NCBI GenBank assembly: GCA_019695335.1
Contig: JAIBAF010000016.1
Coordinates: 1 to 58,885, forward strand
DNA from: a bacterium
Lineage (GTDB): Bacteria > CLD3 > SB21
Direction: 5' to 3'
DNA length: 58,885 bases
Shown in pieces: positions 35,423-43,533 of the stretch (position 1 is the stretch's first letter; each line of letters starts with the position of its first letter). The notes beneath the pieces are model-generated. The model saw only the letters and a list, made by a program, of their open reading frames with translations. It searched no databases and was not told the origin of the DNA. The position numbers were made by a program, and so were the translations under genes.

Positions 35423-36973
35423 ATGATGAAATTTATCGGTTTATTTGTCTTATTTTGTGTACCGGCTTTATTTGCTCAAACGACGTTCAAGCTGTTGTCT
35501 GAAAACAGCGTCGGCTCGGTTCGTCCTGCGGGCAATTCTATCGGCGTTATCAAAATCGTCAATGATTCGGTTTTTATGGAAGCCGGAGGGCGTTTGAATA
35601 TTTCAACCGACGGAGGAGCATCGTGGCAAATTTTTTCGAGTCAGGACGGAGTTTATAAAGGTGGTGTATCGGCCATTGATTTTTTCAGATCTATGATCTT
35701 TGTTTCAACTATTTTTGATACATCGGTTTCTCCTAAACCGAATGTCGGCGCCGGAGGCGGCATAAGTTTTTCCACAGATTTTGGTGCAACATGGAAAACC
35801 ATTCCGCAACCAATCGATACTTTCCAAAGTAAGTTTGGATTCATCGTCCGATCCAATGGCGATACGATTAGTACAACATCAATCCGAACTAACATCGATA
35901 ATGTTATTTTCGATCTTGCTGTAACGGACTCATCAGTATGGATCGCCAGCTTTGCAGGTGGTATCAGGATGGCCCGAAGAACAACAGCGACAACTTTTAC
36001 TGCGTTTGAGCCGGTTGCAATTCCGCCTGATACATTGGATGAAGTACGTGCCGATCAGTTTTATGACTTTAATGTTGGCCCGTTTAATTCGAACGGCCAA
36101 CAAATTTATAATCATACGGCGTTCTCGGTTTTGGCAGCTACGGACGGAATCTGGGCCGGAACAGCCGGTGGAATTAACTATTCAACTGACGGCGGTTTGA
36201 GTTGGAAGAAATTTACAGCACAAAACAGCGAAATTTCAGGAAATTTTGTAGTCGCGCTAGCCGAACAGATTTATGAAGAAAACAGCACCACTTTTCGAAA
36301 TATTTGGGCTGCAACGAATCGAGCAGTTGATCAAGCTGAGTCGTCGGGTCTTTCCGTCACGGCTGACAGCGGCAAAACTTGGCGCGTCGTCTTGAAAGGT
36401 CCGTTTGTTAACAATATCGCCTTTAATGGAAAAACAGTTTTTGCTGCAACAGACGATGGTATGTACCGCTCGCGCGACTTGGGATTGACTTGGGATAAAT
36501 TTATAACGCTGATCGATAAAAATACCGGTGACCGGAACTATTCACCGGTATTTCAAACCGTCGGAGTTGATACGATCAATCATGTGCTCTATTTTGGTAA
36601 TCAAGACGGTTTGGCGATTTCCGATGATGATGGGCTGACGTGGCGCTTTATACGCGCTTATGCCGATGCGGGAAAAAATGGTGAACCTAAAAGCTATGTT
36701 TATCCGAACCCTTTTTCACCGTCGGTTATTCCAAATGTTACTCGATTCGAATTTGATCGTACCGGTTTGAATGCATCCGACAAAGTCACAATCAAAATTT
36801 ATGATTTTGCTATGGACTTAGTATCTACAGTAGCTAAGAACGAACCTTTGAATAATTCTTTTTCCTGGAATGGATTAAATAACAAAGGACAAAGGGTTGC
36901 TAATGGGACTTATGTGTATACCATCGAAGCCGGGAAAAAGAAGTTCTGGGGAAAAGTAACGGTAAGGGATTAA
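35423..36973 (+). CDS. Secreted beta-propeller-like protein with FlgD-Ig/T9SS-type C-terminal domain
   Basis: This 516-residue protein has a signal peptide (FVLFCVPALFAQ). Repeats like NISTDGGASWQIF, SFSTDFGATWKTI, NYSTDGGLSWKKF, SVTADSGKTWRVV and AISDDDGLTWRFI are BNR/sialidase-type propeller blades. The last 90 residues start YPNPFSP and run through KIYDFAMDLV, WNGLNNKGQRVANGTYVYTI, which is the FlgD-Ig-like or type IX secretion sorting domain of FCB proteins. The role of the propeller (glycan or ligand binding) is unknown. A PorV-like gene follows 10 bases later. Confidence 0.88.
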   Translation: MMKFIGLFVLFCVPALFAQTTFKLLSENSVGSVRPAGNSIGVIKIVNDSVFMEAGGRLNISTDGGASWQIFSSQDGVYKGGVSAIDFFRSMIFVSTIFDTSVSPKPNVGAGGGISFSTDFGATWKTIPQPIDTFQSKFGFIVRSNGDTISTTSIRTNIDNVIFDLAVTDSSVWIASFAGGIRMARRTTATTFTAFEPVAIPPDTLDEVRADQFYDFNVGPFNSNGQQIYNHTAFSVLAATDGIWAGTAGGINYSTDGGLSWKKFTAQNSEISGNFVVALAEQIYEENSTTFRNIWAATNRAVDQAESSGLSVTADSGKTWRVVLKGPFVNNIAFNGKTVFAATDDGMYRSRDLGLTWDKFITLIDKNTGDRNYSPVFQTVGVDTINHVLYFGNQDGLAISDDDGLTWRFIRAYADAGKNGEPKSYVYPNPFSPSVIPNVTRFEFDRTGLNASDKVTIKIYDFAMDLVSTVAKNEPLNNSFSWNGLNNKGQRVANGTYVYTIEAGKKKFWGKVTVRD

Positions 36974-36983
36974 AAGCACATTG

Positions 36984-37925
36984 ATGAAACTGCAATTTAC
37001 TACATTTTTTGTCATTCAATTTCTTTTGGCAGGGCCGACCTTTGCATCTGATTCGGCCGGGCAAGCAGGGTCATTTTTGCGAATTGGCTTGGGACCGCGT
37101 GCAAAAGGATTGGGAGACGCGTACGTCGCTGTTGCTGACAATGCTTTTGCAGCTTATTACAATCCGGCAGGTTTGGCTTTTTTAAAAAACAAAGAAGTTA
37201 GTTTTTCATACAGCCTCATGAGCTTTGACCGGACATTTTCATATATCGGTTTTTCAAGGCCCTTGCCGCCAAGCGCAGGTTTTTCATTTGGTGTTCTTCA
37301 AAGCGGTTTTAAAGATTCTGACACACGTTTGAGTAATGGTGAAACTTTTGGTGAACATATCGAAGATACTCAGTATACGGCTTTCTTAGGTTTTGCGCTT
37401 CGTTTTGGCAATAAATTCGCTTTCGGTATTACACCCAAGCTGATCTACTCCAAAGTGTATGACGTTTCAGCTTCATCAATTGGTGTGGACTTGGGAGCGA
37501 TGTATCGCGCTACGGATCAATTGACGTTCGGTATGGCTGTCAAGGAGATCGGGCAATCGTTGAAATATACGCGCGATCCGAACGGCGATGGTGATCGCAC
37601 CACGACCGACGATTTACCCCGTATTACAAAAATCGGCGCTGTTTATCGGCTGCCATTGACGGGCACAATCAGAGAAATGATGCTGGTAAGCGATTATGAA
37701 ATGAATTCCGAGCAATCTGCAAAAATGCATTTCGGAATAGAAGCCGGCATTCTTGAGAAAGTGTCAATTCGGATTGGATTGGACGCGAAGGATTTTACGA
37801 CGGGACTCAGTATTCCCTTCAAAATGAAAGACCAACAATTCAGATTTGATTACGCATTCATTCATGATGCGCGTTCCGGACAGGGATTCGGCACGCAGGA
37901 TTTTGCGTTATCGTACGTTTTCTAA
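36984..37925 (+). CDS. PorV/PorQ-family outer-membrane protein
   Basis: ATG 36984 gives 313 residues (a TTG one codon upstream is the alternative). After a signal peptide the protein has AGSFLRIGLGPRAKGLGDAYVAVADNAFAAYYNPAGLAFL, the hallmark of PorV/PorQ-type barrels in the FadL-like class. Long alternating strands follow to the aromatic end (FALSYVF). PorV shuttles type IX secretion substrates to the surface. The preceding gene encodes a protein with a cargo-type tail, which supports a pairing, but this is inference. Confidence 0.87.
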   Translation: MKLQFTTFFVIQFLLAGPTFASDSAGQAGSFLRIGLGPRAKGLGDAYVAVADNAFAAYYNPAGLAFLKNKEVSFSYSLMSFDRTFSYIGFSRPLPPSAGFSFGVLQSGFKDSDTRLSNGETFGEHIEDTQYTAFLGFALRFGNKFAFGITPKLIYSKVYDVSASSIGVDLGAMYRATDQLTFGMAVKEIGQSLKYTRDPNGDGDRTTTDDLPRITKIGAVYRLPLTGTIREMMLVSDYEMNSEQSAKMHFGIEAGILEKVSIRIGLDAKDFTTGLSIPFKMKDQQFRFDYAFIHDARSGQGFGTQDFALSYVF

Positions 37926-37962
37926 AACCTCGTATCGTAGTTTATAAAATTCCAGCAAGCGT

Positions 37963-38802
37963 TTATTGAATTATACCGTTGTAAGTCAGGCAGAGTATGA
38001 TTACGCCCAAAAGGATTCGATAGATTATGAAAATCATTGTCGAGCGGGTTTGGAGCCACTTGATCAGAAATGCAATAGAGGCGTATCCTACAACAGCTGC
38101 TACAATAGTCGCAATGGCCAAATTGGCTAAACCGGCGCCTTCAAACCCGTATTTCATTAAATCGCGCAATTCAAATAATCCACTGGCCAATACGGCAGGA
38201 ATCGACAGCAAAAATGAAAAACGTGCGGCGCTTTCACGGGTGAGCCCAAGAAAAAGCCCCGCCGTGATCGTTACTCCTGAGCGCGATGAACCCGGTATTA
38301 AAGCGACGGCTTGTGCAAGCCCAATAATTTGTGTATCGGTAAATGATATTTCTTCAAGTTTACGGCGATGTTGCGCCAACCATTCAGCTAAAGTCAAGAA
38401 AACAGCTAAAATAATCAAACTCCAGCCGATGATGATCAGACTGCGAAAATCGTTTTCAATAGCGTCTTTAAATAAAATTCCGAAAATTCCCACCGGCAAT
38501 GTTCCCAGCCCGATAAACCAAAACAATTTGATTTGATGAGATTGTTCGGCATTCCATTGCTTGCGCTGATTGAATTGAATAACGGATGAAATACCGGCAA
38601 CCGTAAGATTCCATATGTCACGGCGGAAATAAATCAGTACTGCAACCAAAGTTCCCAATTGCGTCACAGCTGTAACGGCCGCTCCGGGATCGTTCCACCC
38701 CAGTAATGCCGGAATAATTCGCACATGCGCCGTACTGCTTATCGGTAAAAATTCAGTAAGACCTTGAACAATTCCGATAACAAAAGACTGAAATATTTCC
38801 AA
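37963..38802 (-). CDS. uppP: Undecaprenyl-diphosphatase UppP/BacA
   Basis: This 279-residue polytopic membrane protein recycles undecaprenyl pyrophosphate, the lipid carrier of cell-wall synthesis. The motif GIVQGLTEFLPISSTAHVRI carries the conserved Glu and the PxSSxxH group, and AVALIPGSSRSGVTITAGL carries the second set with the catalytic Arg region. About eight hydrophobic segments are visible. The start is TTG 38802, with AGGA eight bases before. A terminator for the upstream signalling operon lies directly before it. Confidence 0.96.
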   Translation of the reverse strand: MEIFQSFVIGIVQGLTEFLPISSTAHVRIIPALLGWNDPGAAVTAVTQLGTLVAVLIYFRRDIWNLTVAGISSVIQFNQRKQWNAEQSHQIKLFWFIGLGTLPVGIFGILFKDAIENDFRSLIIIGWSLIILAVFLTLAEWLAQHRRKLEEISFTDTQIIGLAQAVALIPGSSRSGVTITAGLFLGLTRESAARFSFLLSIPAVLASGLFELRDLMKYGFEGAGLANLAIATIVAAVVGYASIAFLIKWLQTRSTMIFIIYRILLGVIILCLTYNGIIQ

Positions 38803-38812
38803 TTTTTATCCT

Positions 38813-38846
38813 AAAAAAAAAGCCCCATATTGATTGAACATGGGGC
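38813..38846 (-). terminator. Rho-independent terminator of the MglA-roadblock operon
   Basis: On the minus strand GCCCCAT (plus 38840-38846) pairs with ATGGGGC (plus 38822-38828) around an 11-base loop, followed by nine T. It lies 28 bases past the mglA-like stop and before uppP. Confidence 0.9.
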
Positions 38847-38873
38847 GTGTAACTAAGAAAAGTTATAAAAAAA

Positions 38874-39458
38874 TTAAAGCTGTTTCTGAACGTTAGCGAC
38901 AACTTTATTAATGATTGCTTTTAGCGTGTCAAAAACACCGACGCCTTTGATACCGACAGCTTCGTAATAAGGGACGTTGAAATAATTAAGACGTTTTTGA
39001 AGATTATCGATGCTTTCGATATCCGGAAGATCGCGTTTGTTGTACTGAATGACCCACGGAAAAGTGTCGAGGCTGTGGCCGTCTTCACGAAGATTATTTT
39101 CGAGATCGAGCAATGTTTCAATGTTGCCGTCCATACGGTGTTTTTGTGAATCCGCGACAAATACGATGCCATCGACTCCATTAAGAATCACTTTACGTGA
39201 AGAAGCATAATACACCTGGCCGGGAACGGTATACAGATTAAATTTTGGTTTTTTACCTTTGATGCGACCTACTTCCAGTTGCAAGAAATCGAAGAAAATC
39301 GTACGGTCTTCTTTGGTTTTCAGCGATACCAATTCACCTGCAAGCGAAGGATCCATTTTGGAGTGGATATATTCGAGGTTAGTAGTTTTGCCGCTCATAC
39401 CCGGACCGTAGTATACAATCTTCAAGTTTATCTCTTGCAGTGCCCAATTGATAAACAT
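38874..39458 (-). CDS. MglA-like small GTPase
   Basis: This 194-residue protein is a Ras-like GTPase of the MglA family. P-loop G18-PGMSGKTTN has K24/T25, the switch II TVPGQVYYASSRKVIL has the MglA-type TxPGQ (residues 77-81), and the guanine-specificity NKRD lies at residues 140-143. In Myxococcus, MglA with its GAP MglB sets cell polarity and drives gliding and pili. It is the last gene of a seven-gene operon that also encodes roadblock proteins, a CheY and a HAMP sensor. GAGAGG precedes the ATG. Confidence 0.94.
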   Translation of the reverse strand: MFINWALQEINLKIVYYGPGMSGKTTNLEYIHSKMDPSLAGELVSLKTKEDRTIFFDFLQLEVGRIKGKKPKFNLYTVPGQVYYASSRKVILNGVDGIVFVADSQKHRMDGNIETLLDLENNLREDGHSLDTFPWVIQYNKRDLPDIESIDNLQKRLNYFNVPYYEAVGIKGVGVFDTLKAIINKVVANVQKQL

Positions 39459-39503
39459 CAGTAGCCTCTCTTTTCTAAAGTTTACTTAAAAAATTGAATA
39501 GGA

Positions 39504-40019
39504 TTATTTGAAGGATTCATCCAGCGCATCGCCCAAAAGGGAACCAAATTCGGAATCGATAAGGTCTTTAGCGCTGTCCGTTGATTGATTCGATTGATCT
39601 TCAAAAATATCCAGCAGATTCTGAATAGCTTTTTTCGTGTAAATACGGATCAAGCCGAGAGTGACGCTGGTATCGAACACAACAACCAAGAAAAAATTAT
39701 CGCCGACATTGGACAAATAAACATTTCGTTTTTCGCCTTCATGAAAGAGCAGTTTGAATTTGGCGTCTTCACCGACCAATTTAGCCATTTCTGCCGTTGC
39801 TGCAAAGTCGCTGGCTGCGAGAGCCGAAAGTACGGTTGTATTCATCTTATCCGTATTACCACGCTGGCTGATAAGCTGGCCGCTCATATCGGCAAAAAGA
39901 ATTGCGGACGCTTTGGTTTTGGCCGCTAGTTCAGACAAAACTTTCGTAACGCCCTCAAATTGTTTGCCATTAAGAATGATCTGCTTACTACCGTCTTTTA
40001 ATTTTTTCGTCTGCAACAT
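39504..40019 (-). CDS. Roadblock/LC7-domain protein (MglB-like)
   Basis: From ATG 40019 the protein has 171 residues (a GTG nine bases earlier is possible). The roadblock fold spans about residues 20-115: FEGVTKVLSELAAKTKASAILFADMSGQLISQRG, then NVYLSNVGDNFFLVVVFDTSVTLGLIRIY. An acidic helical tail follows (LLDIFEDQSNQSTD). Such proteins act as GAPs or scaffolds for MglA-type GTPases. It lies directly upstream of the mglA-like gene, 45 bases away, so the pair is likely functional. A possible internal promoter lies upstream at 40144-40170. Confidence 0.88.
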   Translation of the reverse strand: MLQTKKLKDGSKQIILNGKQFEGVTKVLSELAAKTKASAILFADMSGQLISQRGNTDKMNTTVLSALAASDFAATAEMAKLVGEDAKFKLLFHEGEKRNVYLSNVGDNFFLVVVFDTSVTLGLIRIYTKKAIQNLLDIFEDQSNQSTDSAKDLIDSEFGSLLGDALDESFK

Positions 40020-40143
40020 AACGGTCACCCTTTTTAAATAAATTTAAGGATTAACAATAAAAATTTCCGTTTGTTTTATCGAAACTTACCACACTTAACT
40101 TGGATGCAAAACAGGATTGAATAAGGTCTGTAATTATCGTAAG

Positions 40144-40170
40144 TGTATATAATTTTTGATCAACAGTCAA
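40144..40170 (-). promoter_or_regulatory. Possible internal promoter before the roadblock gene
   Basis: On the minus strand TTGACT (plus 40165-40170), 15 bases, TATACA (plus 40144-40149). The spacing is short. It sits in the longest gap (172 bases) inside the signalling operon and could add a second start for the roadblock-mglA pair. Confidence 0.4.
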
Positions 40171-40191
40171 TGTTTTTTTTAAATGTCAGCT

Positions 40192-40968
40192 TCAGGCGAT
40201 TTTTTTCTTCTTCAGACGTTCGATCGCAGCTTTTAAACTCTCACGTAAACGTTCGATCGCGTTGGCCAAGTCACCGATTTCGTCTTTGGCCTTCACGTGC
40301 ACGATACTTTCCAAATCACCCATACTGATTTTATCAGCCGATTCGGTAAGATAAAGAAGTTGCTTGGTCAATTTATTGGACAAATACAAAGCCGTGAGCA
40401 TCCCTAAGACTACGGCAATAGCCAAAACGCCGCCGACTAATACGGCAGTGCTTCGAATGATATCATCCATGTATTTTTTAGACATACCGACGTGGGCGTG
40501 ACCCAACACGGTTTCGCCGATCGGTGTCGAGATTTCATAGTTTTCAATGTCGACTAATTCGCCTTTTTCATTCGGATTTTGCACCCGTGTCAAATCGATT
40601 TTATAATCCGTAGTTTTTTCCCGGATGACATTTTCTTGAAGAACTTCTCTTTGGTTGTACGAACCGACTTTAAATTTCTGGGCAGCAACTTTATTTTCCT
40701 TGTCGGAAATGTACACATACGACACGGCTGTAAATTTGGACGAAATATCCACCAGATTTTGAATATCAACTTCATCGTCCCCGACCAGTGGCCGTTCGAC
40801 TTGTTTGGAAAGAGTTGTCGCGATAGCTTTACCGCGTTCGGTTAGTTCGGTTTGCAGAGATTCAGAAACAAGATTGACCACCAAAAGAGTAATGCCGACA
40901 CCGATGACAAGAGCACCGCTCACGATAACCATCGGGACTTTCCATTTGAGACTGAGGCCTTTCGCCAT
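40192..40968 (-). CDS. Two-TM sensor protein with HAMP domain and no output domain
   Basis: This 258-residue protein has TM1 (residues about 11-33) and an extracytoplasmic sensor region (34-172) with a VDISSKFTAVSYVYISDKENKVA segment like double-Cache/PAS-type chemoreceptor sensors. TM2 (174-196) and a HAMP domain (197-247) follow, then a short basic end (ERLKKKKIA). It has no kinase, methyl-accepting or cyclase output, so the HAMP may pass the signal to a separate protein such as a neighbour in the operon. ATG follows GGAGTG. Confidence 0.88.
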   Translation of the reverse strand: MAKGLSLKWKVPMVIVSGALVIGVGITLLVVNLVSESLQTELTERGKAIATTLSKQVERPLVGDDEVDIQNLVDISSKFTAVSYVYISDKENKVAAQKFKVGSYNQREVLQENVIREKTTDYKIDLTRVQNPNEKGELVDIENYEISTPIGETVLGHAHVGMSKKYMDDIIRSTAVLVGGVLAIAVVLGMLTALYLSNKLTKQLLYLTESADKISMGDLESIVHVKAKDEIGDLANAIERLRESLKAAIERLKKKKIA

Positions 40969-40984
40969 GATTGCACTCCGAGAT

Positions 40985-41785
40985 TTATAACGATTTGATC
41001 TGTTTCAGCATGTATTGCTGAAAAGTTACCTGTTTGGCCGGGTCGTAAATTTCGTTACTGATCGATTCGACAAGGCCGGCAACCTTATCCTTTGGAAAGC
41101 TTTTCCGGCTCTCACCGAAAGACTCGACAACGTCGTCGATAATGATCGACGCCACGGGCCCCATTAACTGGATCAATTCGTTTTCGAGGTTTTTGAAGAA
41201 ATTTTCATTGAGGGTTTCTTTTTTAACAGGCTGCGCAAGGCTTCCGGCTTGTACGACGCCCGCTTCGATCAGTGTGTGGATGGTACCGGCAACATCCAGT
41301 TCGCGCATGTTTAATTTTTGTGAGGCTTCGCTGACCGAAATTTCACCGCTTTCAAAAAGATTCAGTATTTCCCAGTCGCGTCCTTTGAGTTTGACGTTCG
41401 CCGGAGGCGGCTGACCGGTTTTTTTGAATTTGATAGTGAATGACGGAATGGTGTGACGAATACGTTCCCATGCCTGATAAAATTGCACACCTTCGTTAAG
41501 TAACTGCTGAGTATCTTTGTCGATGGTTCGTTGATTGGTCGTCGCATCCGGTTCGAAAGCAAATTTACCGGCGCGCCAAAGGATCAATTCGTTGAATGCC
41601 GGCTCGCCAAGGTACGTATCGCATACAGCATGAACAATTTTTCCGCTGTTGAGATAAATTTCTCCTATTTCGCGCTGATCTTCTTTTTGGAGAATCAACT
41701 TGCCGTCCCGATTGCCTGACGACAATAGTTTCAAAATATTAATGACTTCGAGATAGGCTAAATTGCCCGTTAGTACGCTCGACAT
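40985..41785 (-). CDS. DUF4388 (PATAN) domain protein with winged-helix-like middle
   Basis: This 266-residue protein begins with a DUF4388/PATAN domain: GNLAYLEVINILKLLSSGNRDGKLILQKEDQREIGEIYLNSGKIVHAVCD. Near residues 135-180 is a winged-helix-like segment (WEILNLFESGEISVSEASQKLNM...LIEAGVV). A helical C-terminal domain (ELIQLMGPVASIIIDDVVESFG) resembles those found at the end of some bacterial kinases. PATAN domains occur in cyanobacterial motility and pilus regulators. AAGGGG precedes the ATG. It lies 16 bases before the HAMP gene. Confidence 0.84.
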   Translation of the reverse strand: MSSVLTGNLAYLEVINILKLLSSGNRDGKLILQKEDQREIGEIYLNSGKIVHAVCDTYLGEPAFNELILWRAGKFAFEPDATTNQRTIDKDTQQLLNEGVQFYQAWERIRHTIPSFTIKFKKTGQPPPANVKLKGRDWEILNLFESGEISVSEASQKLNMRELDVAGTIHTLIEAGVVQAGSLAQPVKKETLNENFFKNLENELIQLMGPVASIIIDDVVESFGESRKSFPKDKVAGLVESISNEIYDPAKQVTFQQYMLKQIKSL

Positions 41786-41811
41786 AGGTTTTTCCCCTTG
41801 AGTGGATTAAT

Positions 41812-42249
41812 CTAACTCACGGTTTCCACCAATGACCATGACTCGGGATCCATATTGCTTCTAACAAGGAAGCTGCGGCGGGTCGTTTCGATTTTACCCA
41901 CACGTTTTTGGAATTTTTTGTCAGCTTCCATGTCTGCAATGGCCACGTTGACAGTCAGACGCAGCATAGCAAGACTTACGCCCGGGTCGCATAAAATGAT
42001 CAAGGTATAATTGTGTTGTGTGTAAGCAATGACTCGACCGTTGTCGAATTTCAAATCGTATTCGGTAATAGGAGTGGCCAATCGGTCAAATATGGCCGTC
42101 ATCTGGACTATATCTTTGGCGATTTCTTCATACGTTTCTTTATCGAATCCCTGGGGGATTGAATTAAAAACGACTTCACCGTCATTGAAATAAATGAACG
42201 CTGTGCGGACCCCGGATACACCGGTTATTTCTTCAAGTTTTTCTTTCAT
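41812..42249 (-). CDS. Roadblock-like small protein
   Basis: This 145-residue protein reads LEEITGVSGVRTAFIYFNDGEVVFNSIPQG, a roadblock/LC7-like opening, followed by an alternating strand-helix pattern with YTLIILCDPGVSLAMLRLTVNVAIADM that fits the fold. It ends with a short polar tail. I infer a divergent roadblock scaffold; the assignment rests on pattern and neighbours. It lies between two DUF4388 genes. Confidence 0.72.
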   Translation of the reverse strand: MKEKLEEITGVSGVRTAFIYFNDGEVVFNSIPQGFDKETYEEIAKDIVQMTAIFDRLATPITEYDLKFDNGRVIAYTQHNYTLIILCDPGVSLAMLRLTVNVAIADMEADKKFQKRVGKIETTRRSFLVRSNMDPESWSLVETVS

Positions 42250-42269
42250 GCTAAACGGTCATTCTTACC

Positions 42270-42923
42270 TTAAGGGTTCTGTTGCTTGATGCGTTCCAGT
42301 GCCTGTTCGACGGTATCGGAAGACATTTTAGGGTCGACAATTAATTTGACCACGTCTTCATTCCATTTGGAAACAATTTTTTTATCGTTTTTGCCGGCAA
42401 TAAATCCAATTTTAAACGTACCGGATTTGGAGGCGCGTCCGATTTTTTCGACTTTTCTCAATACAAACGCCATGGCTGCCGAAGTTCGTTTCCCATTAGA
42501 CACACCTTCCTCCATCAGAATTTCACCAAAAAGACTGCCTATGAGTACACCATTGACGCCATTAATGTTTTTCAATTCTTTGCTGAATTTGGATAAAGCA
42601 TCGCCTTTAGCCTCTTTGGCTTCATCAATCAGACGCAGTCCTTCCATGAGCAAGTTGCTCCACGGCGTGTTGATGGTACGTTTCGGTGGAGGTATATTAT
42701 TTTCAACTTTGAAAGGACCTTCTTTGATCTGCAGGATTTTGTAAACCGCTTCATCGCCCTCATTTCCACCATATTCGGCATGTACGATATTGCCTTCGGC
42801 AAAATAAATTTTACCGACCTTCTTTTGGTGTTCAACTGTAAAAAGCGCCTGGTTTTTTTCCATACAGTTGAGTTGTACGATGTTCGTCAATTTGAGGTCT
42901 TTTAAATTACCTACTAATGCCAT
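42270..42923 (-). CDS. DUF4388 protein with roadblock-like C-terminal half
   Basis: This 217-residue protein has an N-terminal DUF4388 domain: GNLKDLKLTNIVQLNCMEKNQALFTVEHQKKVGKIYFAEGNIVHAEYGG, the same fold as the protein at 40985. The second half (LKNINGVNGVLIGSLFGEILMEEGVSNGKR...) resembles a roadblock domain. The fusion joins in one chain the two domain types found separately in this operon. It is 13 bases downstream of the CheY gene. Confidence 0.8.
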   Translation of the reverse strand: MALVGNLKDLKLTNIVQLNCMEKNQALFTVEHQKKVGKIYFAEGNIVHAEYGGNEGDEAVYKILQIKEGPFKVENNIPPPKRTINTPWSNLLMEGLRLIDEAKEAKGDALSKFSKELKNINGVNGVLIGSLFGEILMEEGVSNGKRTSAAMAFVLRKVEKIGRASKSGTFKIGFIAGKNDKKIVSKWNEDVVKLIVDPKMSSDTVEQALERIKQQNP

Positions 42924-42935
42924 AAGCGGTTCACT

Positions 42936-43310
42936 TTAGTTAAGCGCCGAAGCGATGATTTCTTTCATCAATTTGATTTCAAACGGTTTTTCGATATAAC
43001 GGTATGCACCATTGTTTAACGCTTCTTCCTTTTTTTCATCCGAGCCGTAAGCCGTCATCATTATCACATGCGTTTGCGGATGTTCCTGCTTGATTCGTTT
43101 GAGCAATTCAATTCCGGTAATTCCCGGCATCGTAATGTCAGTGACTACAATATCAAAAGGATTGGAAGTGAATTTTTCCCACGCTTCATTGCCGGAAGAC
43201 GCCGTTACAACTTCATAATTTTCTTTAGAAATGATGAAAGACTGATACAAGCTGAACGTCAGCGTTTCCTCGTCATCGACAATAAGTATCCGTTTTAATT
43301 TTCCAGACAT
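42936..43310 (-). CDS. CheY-like single-domain response regulator
   Basis: This 124-residue protein is a receiver domain only. It has the acidic pair D12/D13, phosphoacceptor D58 in VVTDITMPG, T86 in MMTAYG and K108 in EKPF. It lacks any output domain, so it should act by protein contact, perhaps on the roadblock or HAMP proteins encoded with it. It is the first gene after the promoter at 43452-43480, with a leader of about 135 bases. The partner kinase is not in the operon; the hybrid at 23908 is one candidate. Confidence 0.93.
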   Translation of the reverse strand: MSGKLKRILIVDDEETLTFSLYQSFIISKENYEVVTASSGNEAWEKFTSNPFDIVVTDITMPGITGIELLKRIKQEHPQTHVIMMTAYGSDEKKEEALNNGAYRYIEKPFEIKLMKEIIASALN

Positions 43311-43414
43311 ACAGGGCCTCTGTGTCTATCGTTCCAATGGAAACCGGTATAGCGGATCATGCATGTAACCATGTAACGAAAATAGATGAGAATCAGTGGA
43401 GTGCGTATCGTGTT

Positions 43415-43439
43415 AAATCCCTACTTCAGATAGGGTTTT
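43415..43439 (-). promoter_or_regulatory. Small hairpin at the 5' end of the signalling mRNA
   Basis: CCCTA (43419-43423) pairs with TAGGG (43431-43435) around a seven-base loop, with extra A-T pairs outside. It lies within a few bases of the predicted start of the mRNA from the 43452-43480 promoter, so it could protect the 5' end. This is inference. Confidence 0.35.
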
Positions 43440-43451
43440 TAAAAACGTAAA

Positions 43452-43480
43452 AAATATAGACAAATCTTTATAGTTTGTCA
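43452..43480 (-). promoter_or_regulatory. Sigma70-type promoter of the CheY-roadblock-MglA operon
   Basis: On the minus strand TTGACA (plus 43475-43480), exactly 17 bases, TATATT (plus 43452-43457). It is a near-perfect sigma70 promoter placed about 140 bases upstream of the CheY ATG, in the 223-base gap after the GNAT gene. Confidence 0.8.
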
Positions 43481-43533
43481 ATAACTTTAAAGGATTTACA
43501 AGAAAAAAACCATCGGAGAGGCTATGTTTTTGA

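Noticed and set aside
43501-43530. Terminator-like element after the GNAT gene on the minus strand
   Set aside because: Pairing is limited to a three-base core and A-T flanks; too weak to call.
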